The notes under the pieces: generated by a model
The model's database searches: none
Told to the model about the DNA's origin: nothing
What the model saw: only the letters and a program-made list of their open reading frames with translations
Shown: positions 45,952-55,185 of the stretch, one piece after another
Layout: each line of letters opens with the position of its first letter
Position numbering within the stretch: the first letter of the stretch is position 1
Source: Furfurilactobacillus milii
GTDB lineage: Bacteria; Bacillota; Bacilli; Lactobacillales; Lactobacillaceae
Assembly: GCF_009863985.1 (NCBI RefSeq)
Contig: NZ_WEZT01000002.1
Location: 59,888 to 123,887 of the forward strand
Direction: 5' to 3'
DNA: 64,000 nt
Program-made: the position numbers and the translations under genes

Positions 45952-46416
45952 TTGGTAAGCTCTTTAACAACGACTTTAGTCGGTGCGGCTGCTCAAGGAA
46001 GTAACTTATGGAGTTCAGTACTTCTAATTGTTTTGTTTGTCGCAATCTTTTACTTTTTCATCATGCGTCCTAATCGTAAGCAACAGGATCAACGTAAGGA
46101 AATGATGAGTGGTCTTCACGTGGGCGATCGCGTGGTTACCATCGGCGGTATGCACGGTGTGATTGATTCACTCGACAGTGCTAACAAGACGGTTACAATT
46201 GATGCAGACGGAATTTACCTTGTGTTTGACCTGCAGGCCATTCATCACGTAGAAACGCCTAAATCAACAAGCACCGCTAAAGTTACTGACGCGGCTACAA
46301 GTAGTGTAACTGCTTCAACAAGTGAAGCCACGAGTGCAACTAGCGAAGCTACTAGTAGCGTTGCACAAAGCGCTGACAGTGTTGCCAGCGAAGCAACTGG
46401 AAAAGATAGCGAATAA
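45952..46416 (+). CDS. yajC: preprotein translocase subunit YajC with long Ser/Thr/Ala tail
   Basis: Accessory membrane subunit of the Sec translocase. The start is TTG at 45952, about 7 bases after GAGGTGG; the ATG at 45934 overlaps that site. 154 residues. One transmembrane helix (WSSVLLIVLFVAIFYFFIM, about 20-38) is followed by the YajC core (RPNRKQQDQRKEMMSGLHVGDRVVTIGGMHGVIDSL). The last about 50 residues are almost all Ser, Thr, Ala, Glu and Val, an unusual extension. Terminator downstream. Confidence 0.92.
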   Translation: MVSSLTTTLVGAAAQGSNLWSSVLLIVLFVAIFYFFIMRPNRKQQDQRKEMMSGLHVGDRVVTIGGMHGVIDSLDSANKTVTIDADGIYLVFDLQAIHHVETPKSTSTAKVTDAATSSVTASTSEATSATSEATSSVAQSADSVASEATGKDSE

Positions 46417-46443
46417 TTGTTTTGCATAAACTGCAGAATAAGA

Positions 46444-46480
46444 CAGGTCACACGGAGTTACCGTGCTGGCCTTTTTTATT
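46444..46480 (+). terminator. yajC terminator
   Basis: AGGTCACACGG pairs with CCGTGCTGGCCT (one bulge) around AGTTA, followed by T6. Confidence 0.8.
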
Positions 46481-46489
46481 CTGGCAAAT

Positions 46490-46503
46490 CGAACGTACGT
46501 TTG
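46490..46503 (+). promoter_or_regulatory. LexA (DinR) box of dinB
   Basis: CGAACGTACGTTTG matches the Gram-positive LexA consensus CGAAC-N4-GTTYC except at the last base. It lies 65 bases before the dinB start. Confidence 0.78.
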
Positions 46504-46567
46504 CTAAAATGGACATACAGTTAATTCAAGTTGAAATCAGTCTAGGTGAAAAGGGGGGGCGAAATCG

Positions 46568-47707
46568 GTGGCCAATACGTTGTTAAAAATTCCGCTCACA
46601 GTTAATGCGGAACGGAAAATCATCCATGTGGATATGGACGCTTTTTATGCGTCAATTGAAGAACGTGATCATCCTGAATTTCGTCATCAAGCACTGATTG
46701 TCGCACGCAATCCACGAGAAACGGGCGGTCACGGTGTTGTGACAACGGCCAATTACGTTGCTCGAAAACTGGGTGTACATTCAGCAATGAGCGCGCAGGA
46801 AGCGCAGAAACTGGCACCCAAGGCAATCTTTAAAACACCAGATTTCACGAAGTATCGTGATGTTTCGGCAACGATTCACCAAATTTTTCACGAATATACA
46901 GATCATATTGAACCGATTGCATTCGACGAGGCCTATTTGGATGTTACTAATAACAAACAAGAGATTGATTCTGCAGTGACTCTAGCACATCAGCTACAGG
47001 CCGAGATTTGGGAAAAGGTTCATTTAACTTGTTCAACCGGCATCTCCTACAATAAATTTCTTGCTAAATTGGCATCTGATTTTGCTAAACCAGTCGGTGT
47101 GACAGTCGTCTTACCCGGCGATGCAGAAGCGTTTCTTGCACCGCTGCCCATTGAAAAATTTCGTGGTGTTGGCAAGAAAACGGTGCCTAAGATGCATGAT
47201 TTGGGAATTTTGACCGGAGCTGATTTGCTGAAATGGTCGGAGGCAGATCTGATGCAAAACTTTGGCAAATTAGGGTACAGTCTCTATCGTCATGTGCGTG
47301 GTAGTGATGACCGCCCAGTCGAATGGCAACGAGCGCGCAAGTCAATTGGTCGCGAAGAAACGTATGATGCACCGTTGGATAACGAGGCAGATGTCGAAAC
47401 TCAATTACAATTGCTTGCTACAGATTTGGTCAGTCATCTAAATAAGCAACAGCGTCATGGGAAAACGATTGTTTTAAAGGTTCGTGACGCTGATTTTAAT
47501 ACGATAACAAAGCGTCAAACGCAGGCTGAATATTTTGAAAATGACGCCACGGTGCTTTATGAATCGGCCCGTGAAATTTTCGATGTCACGGCCGACTTGA
47601 GTAAGGGGATTCGGTTGTTGGGCATTACCATGACCAACTTAGATCCGTTAACTTTTGAAAACTTAAGTTTGCCACTATATTCATTGAATTCTGATCGGGC
47701 ATTTTAA
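46568..47707 (+). CDS. dinB: DNA polymerase IV (Y family)
   Basis: Error-prone translesion polymerase. 379 residues. Catalytic motifs: [16 protein letters not shown] (about residues 19-34) and [13 protein letters not shown] (about 117-129), the second with Phe in place of the usual Ser before Asp-Glu. Helix-hairpin-helix [14 protein letters not shown] (about 200-213) and the little finger domain with [11 protein letters not shown] start with a GGGGGGCG site. SOS control is expected from the LexA box. Confidence 0.95.
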   Translation: MANTLLKIPLTVNAERKIIHVDMDAFYASIEERDHPEFRHQALIVARNPRETGGHGVVTTANYVARKLGVHSAMSAQEAQKLAPKAIFKTPDFTKYRDVSATIHQIFHEYTDHIEPIAFDEAYLDVTNNKQEIDSAVTLAHQLQAEIWEKVHLTCSTGISYNKFLAKLASDFAKPVGVTVVLPGDAEAFLAPLPIEKFRGVGKKTVPKMHDLGILTGADLLKWSEADLMQNFGKLGYSLYRHVRGSDDRPVEWQRARKSIGREETYDAPLDNEADVETQLQLLATDLVSHLNKQQRHGKTIVLKVRDADFNTITKRQTQAEYFENDATVLYESAREIFDVTADLSKGIRLLGITMTNLDPLTFENLSLPLYSLNSDRAF

Positions 47708-47723
47708 ATTGATTGAGTCTGCT

Positions 47724-47752
47724 TTGTGTTTGATGGCTTTTTTCGCTATACT
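47724..47752 (+). promoter_or_regulatory. nrnA promoter
   Basis: TTGTGT (47724-47729), 17-base spacer, TATACT (47747-47752), 35 bases before the start codon. Confidence 0.65.
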
Positions 47753-47786
47753 TGCAGATACGAGATAAGTGGAGGTCCAATAAAAG

Positions 47787-48728
47787 ATGGACGTGCAAAA
47801 GGCAATTTTTGATGACATTAAACGTAAACAGACAATCATTATTCACCGCCATCAGCGACCAGATCCAGATGCTGTTGGCTCACAGGTCGGTCTAGCTAAA
47901 ATTCTGCAACAGGCTTTTCCAGAAAAGAAAATCTTTGCGGTTGGTAAGCAGATTCCGGGATTAGCTTGGTTAGCAGAAATGGATGAAGTAGAGAATGCTC
48001 AGTTCGATTCTGCGCTCATTTTAGTGTTGGATACCGCCAACGAACCTCGAGTGGATGATCAGCGATGGCGCCGCGGTCAGGAAGTTATCAAAATAGATCA
48101 CCATCCTGATGATGATCCGTTTGGCGATTTGAGCTGGGTGGAAGAGGATGCATCAAGTACGTCTGAAATGATTGTCGATTTTGCTAATCGTTTTGACCTG
48201 AAGGTTTCTAAGGAGGCAGCGAGGGTCCTTTACGCGGGGATTGTGGGCGATACTGGCCGATTTTTGTACTCGGATACGCGGCCTCATACCATGACAGTAA
48301 CGGCACAGTTGATGGAGACTGGTATTGATGCGGTTGCCGTTAATCAGATGGAAGATGAAATGTCCTTGCCAGTGGCCCGGTTGACCGCGTATTTGTATGA
48401 GCACCTCACGATTTCTGCATCGGGTGCCGCGCATGTTATTCTGGGCGCAGACACGATTAAATCGTTTAATTTAGGTGATGCGGGAACTGCTAGTCTTGTT
48501 CCCATGGCCGGCAAGATTGACAGTGTCAAGACATGGGCTATTTTTGAAGAACAAGATGATCACAGTTATCGGGTCCGTTTACGATCCAAGGGGCCTGTTA
48601 TTAGTGGCTTGGCTCGTGAACACAATGGCGGTGGACATCCGCTGGCAAGCGGTGCCAAAGCTAAGGATCTTGATGAAGTTAAACTGATGATTACTAAGCT
48701 TGAAGCACTGACAGCCAAAGATAAGTAA
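47787..48728 (+). CDS. nrnA: DHH/DHHA1 phosphoesterase NrnA (oligoribonuclease and pAp phosphatase)
   Basis: Degrades short RNA oligomers and dephosphorylates 3'-phosphoadenosine 5'-phosphate. 313 residues. DHH domain motifs: TIIIHRHQRPDPDAVGSQVG (about residues 16-35), LVLDTANEPR, and the name motif KIDHHPDDDPFGDL (about 98-111). The C-terminal DHHA1 motif is EHNGGGHPLASGA (about 282-294). ATG start with GTGGAGG. cshB follows 44 bases on, so RNA turnover genes are neighbours. Confidence 0.94.
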   Translation: MDVQKAIFDDIKRKQTIIIHRHQRPDPDAVGSQVGLAKILQQAFPEKKIFAVGKQIPGLAWLAEMDEVENAQFDSALILVLDTANEPRVDDQRWRRGQEVIKIDHHPDDDPFGDLSWVEEDASSTSEMIVDFANRFDLKVSKEAARVLYAGIVGDTGRFLYSDTRPHTMTVTAQLMETGIDAVAVNQMEDEMSLPVARLTAYLYEHLTISASGAAHVILGADTIKSFNLGDAGTASLVPMAGKIDSVKTWAIFEEQDDHSYRVRLRSKGPVISGLAREHNGGGHPLASGAKAKDLDEVKLMITKLEALTAKDK

Positions 48729-48772
48729 ACGCTAATGTGAGTCGTGATGATTCACGCGTTAAAGGAGAAACA

Positions 48773-50149
48773 ATGACGGAAACATTTAAGGATTTACAGT
48801 TGCGACCGGAATTATTGGAAGCACTGCAGGAAATTAATTTTGTTAAGCCAACGCCGGTACAGGCTAAGCTTATTCCTGTGATTTTAGGTGGTCGATCTGT
48901 AGTTGGTCAGTCACAAACAGGAAGCGGGAAGACTCACGCATTCTTGCTGCCAATTTTTGATCAATTAAAGATAGACGTTGATGAAGTACAGGCGATTATT
49001 GCGACGCCATCACGTGAACTGGCTAGCCAGATTTATGAGGATGCAAAGCAATTGGCTGGTCATTTCAAGGATCAGATTAGAATTGCCAATTATGTTGGTG
49101 GTACTGATCGTTCACGTCAAGAACGCCAATTAGATAAGCATCAGCCACAAGTGGTTATTGGAACGCCCGGTCGTTTACGCGATTTCATGGAAGAACACGA
49201 ACTAGATTTGCATACGGCTCGTCAATTTGTAATTGATGAAGCAGATATGACGTTAGACATGGGCTTTTTAAAGGACGTGGATAAAATAGCTGGTGCGTTG
49301 CCAAAGAATCTTCAAATGATGGTTTTTTCTGCGACAATTCCACAGAAATTGCAGCCATTTTTGAAAAAGTATTTGACGAACCCTGTGGTAGAAGAAATTC
49401 CTGTAACTTCAATTATCAGCCCAACAATTGATAACTGGTTGATTTCGACTAAGGGTAAACAAAAGGATGAATTAATCTACGAATTACTGACGATGGGGGA
49501 ACCCTACTTAGTGTTGGTATTTTGTAATACAAAACAACGAACGGCTGAACTTACTGCTTACCTTAAGGGACGTGGGTTAAAGGTTGCCATGATTTCCGGT
49601 GACGTACAGGCGCGTGAGCGTAAACGGGTCATGAAGCAAGTTCAAAACTTAGATTACCAATATGTTGTTGCAACTGATTTAGCGGCCCGTGGAATTGACA
49701 TTAAAGGGGTATCACACGTTATTAACGATGATATTCCGCATGATCTTGATTTCTTTATTCACCGAGTGGGTCGTACAGGTCGAAACGGAATGCCCGGCAT
49801 TGCAATTACGCTGTACAAGCCTGGTGAAGAAAACGAAATTGCTGAGATTGAAAAACTTGGTGTGAAGTTTGCCCCGAAGGATGTTCGTCATGGTGAAGTC
49901 GTTGATTCATACGACCGGAACCGTCGTTTCCAGCGAACGGCTACTCATGAAAAACTTGATCCGACCTTAGTGGGGATGGTCAAGAAAAAGAAAAAGAAGA
50001 TTAAGCCTGGTTATAAACATCAGATTAAGACGGCCATTAAGCGGAAAGCTCAGGCGGACAAGCGGATTGAAATGCGTGAATCGGCTCGTAGCCAGCGTCG
50101 TCAAAATCGGCGTCAAGGTGAATCCCAACGATCAAATAGAAGTCACTAG
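48773..50149 (+). CDS. cshB: DEAD-box RNA helicase, CshB type
   Basis: ATP-dependent RNA helicase. The start ATG at 48773 (MTETFKDLQLRPELLEAL) follows AAAGGAG; ATG-like starts upstream lack a site. 458 residues. Q motif (TPVQAKLIPV), Walker A SQTGSGKT (about residues 48-55), DEAD (VIDEADMTLDMG), SAT (VFSATIPQ), and the C-terminal HRVGRTGRNG. The tail (about 400-458) is strongly basic (KKKKKKIKPGYKHQIK), typical of CshB. Ribosome assembly and cold adaptation are the usual roles. Confidence 0.93.
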   Translation: MTETFKDLQLRPELLEALQEINFVKPTPVQAKLIPVILGGRSVVGQSQTGSGKTHAFLLPIFDQLKIDVDEVQAIIATPSRELASQIYEDAKQLAGHFKDQIRIANYVGGTDRSRQERQLDKHQPQVVIGTPGRLRDFMEEHELDLHTARQFVIDEADMTLDMGFLKDVDKIAGALPKNLQMMVFSATIPQKLQPFLKKYLTNPVVEEIPVTSIISPTIDNWLISTKGKQKDELIYELLTMGEPYLVLVFCNTKQRTAELTAYLKGRGLKVAMISGDVQARERKRVMKQVQNLDYQYVVATDLAARGIDIKGVSHVINDDIPHDLDFFIHRVGRTGRNGMPGIAITLYKPGEENEIAEIEKLGVKFAPKDVRHGEVVDSYDRNRRFQRTATHEKLDPTLVGMVKKKKKKIKPGYKHQIKTAIKRKAQADKRIEMRESARSQRRQNRRQGESQRSNRSH

Positions 50150-50195
50150 TTCTGAAAGCAACTGTGGTGTAGCATGTTAATTTTCTGAAAACAAA

Positions 50196-50223
50196 TTGAC
50201 ATGCTAAGCGTGAATGCTATACT
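50196..50223 (+). promoter_or_regulatory. alaS promoter
   Basis: Perfect -35 TTGACA (50196-50201), 16-base spacer, extended -10 TGCTATACT (TATACT at 50218-50223). Confidence 0.82.
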
Positions 50224-50229
50224 AAAAAA

Positions 50230-50455
50230 CAGTCAAGGATATGCAGCATGAACTTACTTTTAAGCGACGCTCTGGCCGGTGAAAAGGGCGAGGTAAGCGT
50301 GACTGTGCTCCCTTGAATAAAATTTGATAAACACTTGTTTTAAAACAAACACGCGACTCAGCGTTATGAGTGAGTGGTTAACGACAACATCGTTGCAAGC
50401 AAAGTGGTACCGCGGCCCTTGGCCGTCTTTGCAAGCGGCAGTGTTGTTTTTTGTT
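50230..50455 (+). promoter_or_regulatory. T-box riboswitch, alanine (probable specifier GCU), controlling alaS
   Basis: T-box sequence AAGTGGTACCGCGG (50402-50415). The terminator is a long helix whose arms begin ACAACA (about 50384) and end TGTTGT followed by T5-6 (to about 50452). The stem I lower helix CAAGG (50234-50238) pairs with CCTTG (50311-50315). On the 3' side GCT (50307-50309), an alanine codon, precedes it by one base. Stem I is compact (about 80 nt), and no clear AGUA loop is visible, so the specifier is less certain than in the other two T-boxes. Confidence 0.82.
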
Positions 50456-50482
50456 TCTGTCACAGGTGATGAAAGGAAAGTC

Positions 50483-53128
50483 ATGAAAGAATTAACAAGT
50501 AGCCAAGTTCGGCAAATGTACCTTGATTTTTTTGAACAGCACGGTCATAAAATTATGCCTAGTGCTTCACTAGTTCCTGTGGATGATCCAACTTTGTTAT
50601 GGATCAACTCTGGTGTTGCAACGATGAAGAAATATTTTGATGGATCCGTTGTGCCTGATAATCCACGGATGACGAGTTCACAAAAGAGTATTCGGACTAA
50701 TGATATTGAAAACGTTGGTCGGACGGCGCGTCATCACACGTTGTTTGAGATGCTGGGAAACTTTTCCGTGGGCGACTACTTCAAACATGACGCTGTTCAC
50801 TGGGCTTGGGAACTATTAACCAGCGAACAATGGTTTGATTTCAATCCAGAAAAACTGTACATCACAGTTTATCCAAAGGATACTGACGCTAAGGTAGAGT
50901 GGCTTGATGCCGGTGTTAAAGAAGACCATATTGTGGAGGCAGAGGATAATTTCTGGGATATTGGTCAAGGTCCTTCAGGTCCTGACTCAGAAATCTTCTA
51001 TGATCGTGGTCAAGAGATGAACAATGTTGCCGAGGATGATCCAGAAAATTATCCCGGTGGTGAAAATGAACGTTACCTAGAGATTTGGAACATTGTGTTC
51101 TCACAGTTTAACCACACACCGGATGGTACTTACGAACCATTGCCGCATAAAAACATTGATACGGGGATGGGATTGGAACGGGTTGTTTCTGTGTTCCAAC
51201 ATGCCCGGACCAACTTTGAAACGGATTTGTTTTTACCAATCATTCGGGCGACAGAACAGCTTTCTGATGGTAAAAAGTATGAGTCTAACAAGACTGACGA
51301 CGTTTCCTTCAAAATTATTGCTGACCACGCTCGGGCAGTTACGTTTGCTATCGGTGACGGCGCATTACCATCAAATGAAGGCCGTGGCTATGTCATTCGT
51401 CGATTGATTCGTCGGGCCATTTTGAATGGTAAAAAGTTAGGTATTAACGAAGCCTTTCTATACAAGCTTGTGCCAGTTGTTGGCGAAATTATGAAGAGTC
51501 ATTACCCAGCTGTTCTGGAACAAGCTGATTATATTGCCGGCGTCATTCATTCTGAGGAAGATCGGTTCAATGTGACCTTGGACACTGGTTTATCGTTGTT
51601 GAATGATACGATTGCTGCAACCAAGGCTGCTGGAAAAACGCAGTTAGACGGGGCAGAAGCCTTTAAGTTATTTGATACTTACGGTTTCCCCGTTGAATTG
51701 ACCACCGAATATGCAGGCGATGAAGGCTTAGGCGTTGATCAAGAAGGCTTTAAGAGCGAAATGGAAAAGCAGCGTGCCCGGGCTCGTAATGCGCGTTCAT
51801 CAGCTAAATCAATGGGTGTTCAGCGTGCCTTGTTAACGGATATTAAGTCAGTTAGCAAGTACGTGGGCTATAACCAGTTAACGGTTGAAAATGCTAAGTT
51901 GCTTGATATTATTGTTGATGAAAAATTAGTCGATCAGGCCGATGAAAATGCTGACAGTGCCGAAGTTATCTTTGATATGACACCGTTCTATGCCGAAATG
52001 GGTGGTCAGGTTGCCGATACTGGCAGTATTGTTGATGAGGCTGGACATCAAGTAGCTAAAGTTACGGATGTTCAACATGCACCAAACGGTCAGAACTTGC
52101 ATACAGTGAAGGTGACTGGCAAGCTGGTTAAAGGCGCAACTTATACGTTAACGGTAGATGCTGCACGACACAGCAAGATCGAAAAAAATCATACGGCTAC
52201 CCACTTGTTAGACCAGTCACTGCGTAACGTACTGGGAACGCATACTGCTCAGGCAGGTTCATTGGTTGAACCGCATTACTTGAGGTTTGATTTTACACAC
52301 TTTGGTCAAGTTACCAGTGAAGATCTGCATAAGGTTGAACAGATGGTTAATGACCAAATCTTTGCTGAAATCCCTGTAAAAACTGTGGAAACCGACATCG
52401 AAACGGCCAAGAAGATGGGCGCTATTGCCATGTTCTCTGAAAAGTATGGCAAACGGGTGCGGGTTGTTTCTGTTGGTGACTTCAACACAGAATTCTGTGG
52501 TGGCGACCATGTTTCAAATACAAACGAGCTGGGCTTATTCAAGATTGTGTCAGAAACTGGTGTTGGTGCAGGTGTGCGCCGGATCGAGGCTGTCACAGCT
52601 GGAGATGCCTTTAAGTTCTTAAACGATGAAGAAAACTTGTTGAGCCAAACTGCTGCATTGGTTAAGGCACCACAACTAAAGGAAGTGCCACATCGTGTTG
52701 AAGCACTTCAGGGTGAAGTCAAACAACTTGAAAGCGATCAGCGCGCATTGCAAGCTAAGATGGCTGCCCAACAAGCTGCTAGTGCATTTGACAATATTGA
52801 AACTGTCAACGGAACAACCCTAATTGCTCAGCAGGTTAGCGTTGCTGGCATGGGTCAATTACGGCAACTAGCCGATGATTGGAAACAAAAGTTACCTTCA
52901 GATGTGCTTGTATTGGCAACTGCCAGTGAAGGTAAAGCCAGCTTGTTAGTGGCAATGGCACCGGATCAGGTTAAGGTCGGTCGCAAAGCGGGTGATCTTA
53001 TCAAGGCGATTGCGCCAGCGATTAATGGTGGTGGCGGTGGCCGTCCTGACATGGCTCAGGCCGGTGGCAAGAACCCAGATGGTATTAGCGAAGCTTTGGC
53101 TCAGGCCAAGACTTGGTTGGAAAAATAA
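50483..53128 (+). CDS. alaS: alanyl-tRNA synthetase
   Basis: Class II synthetase. The start ATG at 50483 (MKELTSSQVRQMYLDFFEQHGHKIM) follows GAAAGGA; an in-frame start at 50324 would translate the T-box sequence and is rejected. 881 residues. The catalytic domain is at about 1-240, the editing domain has HTATHLLDQSLR (about 565-576), with the second metal cluster near CGGDHVSN (about 670-677). The C-terminal DHHA1 domain ends with INGGGGGRPDMAQAGGK. Followed by a terminator. Confidence 0.98.
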   Translation: MKELTSSQVRQMYLDFFEQHGHKIMPSASLVPVDDPTLLWINSGVATMKKYFDGSVVPDNPRMTSSQKSIRTNDIENVGRTARHHTLFEMLGNFSVGDYFKHDAVHWAWELLTSEQWFDFNPEKLYITVYPKDTDAKVEWLDAGVKEDHIVEAEDNFWDIGQGPSGPDSEIFYDRGQEMNNVAEDDPENYPGGENERYLEIWNIVFSQFNHTPDGTYEPLPHKNIDTGMGLERVVSVFQHARTNFETDLFLPIIRATEQLSDGKKYESNKTDDVSFKIIADHARAVTFAIGDGALPSNEGRGYVIRRLIRRAILNGKKLGINEAFLYKLVPVVGEIMKSHYPAVLEQADYIAGVIHSEEDRFNVTLDTGLSLLNDTIAATKAAGKTQLDGAEAFKLFDTYGFPVELTTEYAGDEGLGVDQEGFKSEMEKQRARARNARSSAKSMGVQRALLTDIKSVSKYVGYNQLTVENAKLLDIIVDEKLVDQADENADSAEVIFDMTPFYAEMGGQVADTGSIVDEAGHQVAKVTDVQHAPNGQNLHTVKVTGKLVKGATYTLTVDAARHSKIEKNHTATHLLDQSLRNVLGTHTAQAGSLVEPHYLRFDFTHFGQVTSEDLHKVEQMVNDQIFAEIPVKTVETDIETAKKMGAIAMFSEKYGKRVRVVSVGDFNTEFCGGDHVSNTNELGLFKIVSETGVGAGVRRIEAVTAGDAFKFLNDEENLLSQTAALVKAPQLKEVPHRVEALQGEVKQLESDQRALQAKMAAQQAASAFDNIETVNGTTLIAQQVSVAGMGQLRQLADDWKQKLPSDVLVLATASEGKASLLVAMAPDQVKVGRKAGDLIKAIAPAINGGGGGRPDMAQAGGKNPDGISEALAQAKTWLEK

Positions 53129-53210
53129 TAAATTAAAGTATTGGCTCACTCAAAGTTACTTGTGTAATTAAGCGTAACTAATGGTGTTATTGATCATAAT
53201 GTGTTTATTG

Positions 53211-53256
53211 AAAACGGAAATTAACGGTGAAATCATCGTTAGTTTCTGTTTTTGTT
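53211..53256 (+). terminator. alaS terminator
   Basis: AAAACGGAAATTAACG pairs with CGTTAGTTTCTGTTTT (16 positions, mostly paired, wobbles included), followed by T-rich sequence. The remaining gap to 53431 holds a possible ireB promoter (TTGTTA 53307-53312, 16-base spacer, TAGAAT 53329-53334) and no gene. Confidence 0.8.
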
Positions 53257-53431
53257 TCAGTTTGGGGCTGTTTATTTGACAATACGGTTACAATGGGCTG
53301 GATAATTGTTATTTGGCTAATGTTTCAGTAGAATAGTTATTAATCGGAGTGTGTAGATTTTAAGGCTCACGGTAATGGTCTGTAACTGCACGCGGAAGTC
53401 CGTTGGGTTGATTGACCATGGAGGGATACAG

Positions 53432-53698
53432 ATGAGTACGACAGATAAAACCATGTTCTTTGATTTTAATAATCAGCAACAAAAAGACGTGCATGATACG
53501 TTAACAACGGTGTATGCTGCACTTGAAGAAAAGGGCTATAACCCGATCAATCAGATTGTCGGATACTTGTTATCGGGGGATCCAGCATACATTCCGCGTT
53601 TGAATGATGCTCGCAATTTGATTCGGAAGCATGAGCGCGACGAAATTATTGAAGAACTAGTACGTTCATATTTAAAGGCGGATAACAACAATAAATGA
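53432..53698 (+). CDS. ireB: IreB family regulatory phosphoprotein (UPF0297)
   Basis: 88-residue protein of the IreB/YrzL family. In Enterococcus it is a substrate of the Ser/Thr kinase IreK and negatively regulates cephalosporin resistance. The start ATG at 53432 ([12 protein letters not shown]) follows ATGGAGGGA. The block [43 protein letters not shown] is highly characteristic. N-terminal threonines match the known phosphorylation region. It overlaps ruvX by 4 bases. Confidence 0.95.
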   Translation: MSTTDKTMFFDFNNQQQKDVHDTLTTVYAALEEKGYNPINQIVGYLLSGDPAYIPRLNDARNLIRKHERDEIIEELVRSYLKADNNNK

Positions 53699-54129
53699 AA
53701 TTAATGGGATTAGATGTTGGTTCACGCACCGTGGGTGTTGCAGTCAGTGACGCTTTTGGTTGGACCGCGCAAGGTGTTGAAATTGTCCGCATCAATGAAG
53801 ATGAGGGTGAATTCGGTTTAGATCGAATTGAAGCGTTGGTCAAGGCTCATGGGACACAGGGCTTTGTGCTGGGATTACCGAAAAATATGAACAACACGCT
53901 TGGACCACGTGTGGCGGCGTCGCAGCATTATGGTGAGTTACTCACTGAGCGTTTTCACCAACCGGTTGACTTTGTCGATGAACGGTTGACAACGGTTGAG
54001 GCAGAACGAATGCTCGTTGAACAAGCAGATACCTCACGTAAAAAGCGTAAACAAGTAATCGATAAGTTAGCTGCTGCTCTAATTTTGCAGAATTATTTAG
54101 ACGGTCATGGTAAACTGACACAGGCATGA
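53695..54129 (+). CDS. ruvX: putative pre-16S rRNA nuclease / Holliday junction resolvase YqgF
   Basis: RNase H-like fold protein of 144 residues. The N-terminal [19 protein letters not shown] carries the first catalytic Asp (residue 7), [17 protein letters not shown] the middle motif and [17 protein letters not shown] the glutamate region. The family acts in 16S rRNA 5' maturation in E. coli; resolvase activity was proposed. ATG overlaps the ireB stop (ATGA-type coupling). Conserved cluster ireB-ruvX-yrzB. Confidence 0.95.
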   Translation: MKLMGLDVGSRTVGVAVSDAFGWTAQGVEIVRINEDEGEFGLDRIEALVKAHGTQGFVLGLPKNMNNTLGPRVAASQHYGELLTERFHQPVDFVDERLTTVEAERMLVEQADTSRKKRKQVIDKLAAALILQNYLDGHGKLTQA

Positions 54130-54210
54130 TTGTCGGATGTCTAAGGTGACAATCAGTCGTTTAATTTTGTAAAAATTCTTCATATCGCAATAAAGAAAGT
54201 AGGAACCAAA

Positions 54211-54528
54211 ATGGCAGAAACAAAACACAGTGGTGCAGAAGACAACGACGAACAACAAATTACATTAGTTGACGATAATGGCAATGAGACACTTTACAAT
54301 GTTTTATTTACGTTTAAGTCAGACGATTATGGCAAATCATACATTTTACTTTATCCAGCCAGCGCGGCAGATGATGAAGAAGTGGACATTCAGGCATATG
54401 CATTTGATCCTGAGGAAGATGGTTCTACAGAAGGCGAACTATCACCGATTGAGAATGACGACGAATGGGACATGGTTGAGGAAATGTTAAATACTTTCCT
54501 CGATGATGACTCAAACATGTCGAATTAA
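54211..54528 (+). CDS. yrzB: DUF1292 family acidic protein (YrzB)
   Basis: 105-residue very acidic protein with the DUF1292 core ([51 protein letters not shown], about 17-67) and an acidic tail ending DDDSNMSN. The function is unknown. Third member of the conserved alaS-ireB-ruvX-yrzB cluster. ATG start with a weak AAAGTAGG site. Confidence 0.92.
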   Translation: MAETKHSGAEDNDEQQITLVDDNGNETLYNVLFTFKSDDYGKSYILLYPASAADDEEVDIQAYAFDPEEDGSTEGELSPIENDDEWDMVEEMLNTFLDDDSNMSN

Positions 54529-54636
54529 CTTGTAACTGACTTGTGTTTAATGACGGCGCTGTATTCCTATTCATGAGGAGTGCAGCGCTGCTTGCGTTAA
54601 CTGACTTAAATCTAGAAATAGGTGGAGCGTAACAGT

Positions 54637-55164
54637 ATGGTGTTATCGTTAATTGTTATATTATTACTGCTTATCGCGTTGGGCAGAGGGTATCGGCGTG
54701 GTTTTGTCGTTGAAGTTGCCACGACAGTTGGCTATGTGTTTGTCATTATCATTGTCAAACTATTAACGCCAACAGTGGCGGGTTGGCTGGCCCATTTGTT
54801 GCCGATGAATCATCAACCAACCGCTAATGATCAGCTATTGAATAGCCACGTAAATCATTTTTGGTCCGCCGGTTTGGCCTTTTGGCTATTGATGATTGTT
54901 GGTTTGCTTCTTCTTCGCTGGTTAACGCGATCGTTAAAATTATTTACCAATATCCCGGTGATTCACGGTATCAACGCCCTGAGTGGTGCGTTGATTGCCG
55001 GGTTACTGATGTATGTATTAATCTTTTTTGGTCTCGCAATTGCTTCTGTCTGGCCGGCAGTATGGATACATGATCAATTATTACATTCACCAGTAAGTCA
55101 CTGGATTTTGCACCAAACACCACTGCTGTCAGAAAAGATCTTTCAATGGTGGCTGACTCGGTAG
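54637..55164 (+). CDS. cvpA: CvpA family membrane protein
   Basis: The start ATG at 54637 (MVLSLIVILLLLIALGRGYRRGFVVEV) follows GGTGGA; a start at 54622 overlaps that site. 175 residues with about four membrane helices and the CvpA signature RGYRRGFVVEVATTVGYV. Homologues are needed for colicin V production in E. coli; in Gram-positives the role is unclear. It is placed directly before mutS2, as usual in Firmicutes. Confidence 0.88.
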   Translation: MVLSLIVILLLLIALGRGYRRGFVVEVATTVGYVFVIIIVKLLTPTVAGWLAHLLPMNHQPTANDQLLNSHVNHFWSAGLAFWLLMIVGLLLLRWLTRSLKLFTNIPVIHGINALSGALIAGLLMYVLIFFGLAIASVWPAVWIHDQLLHSPVSHWILHQTPLLSEKIFQWWLTR

Positions 55165-55185
55165 AAAAGGACTGAATATAAATTG

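Noticed and set aside
50324-50482. N-terminal extension of alaS from an upstream in-frame start
   Set aside because: It would translate the T-box and terminator; a good ribosome binding site and family N terminus lie at 50483.
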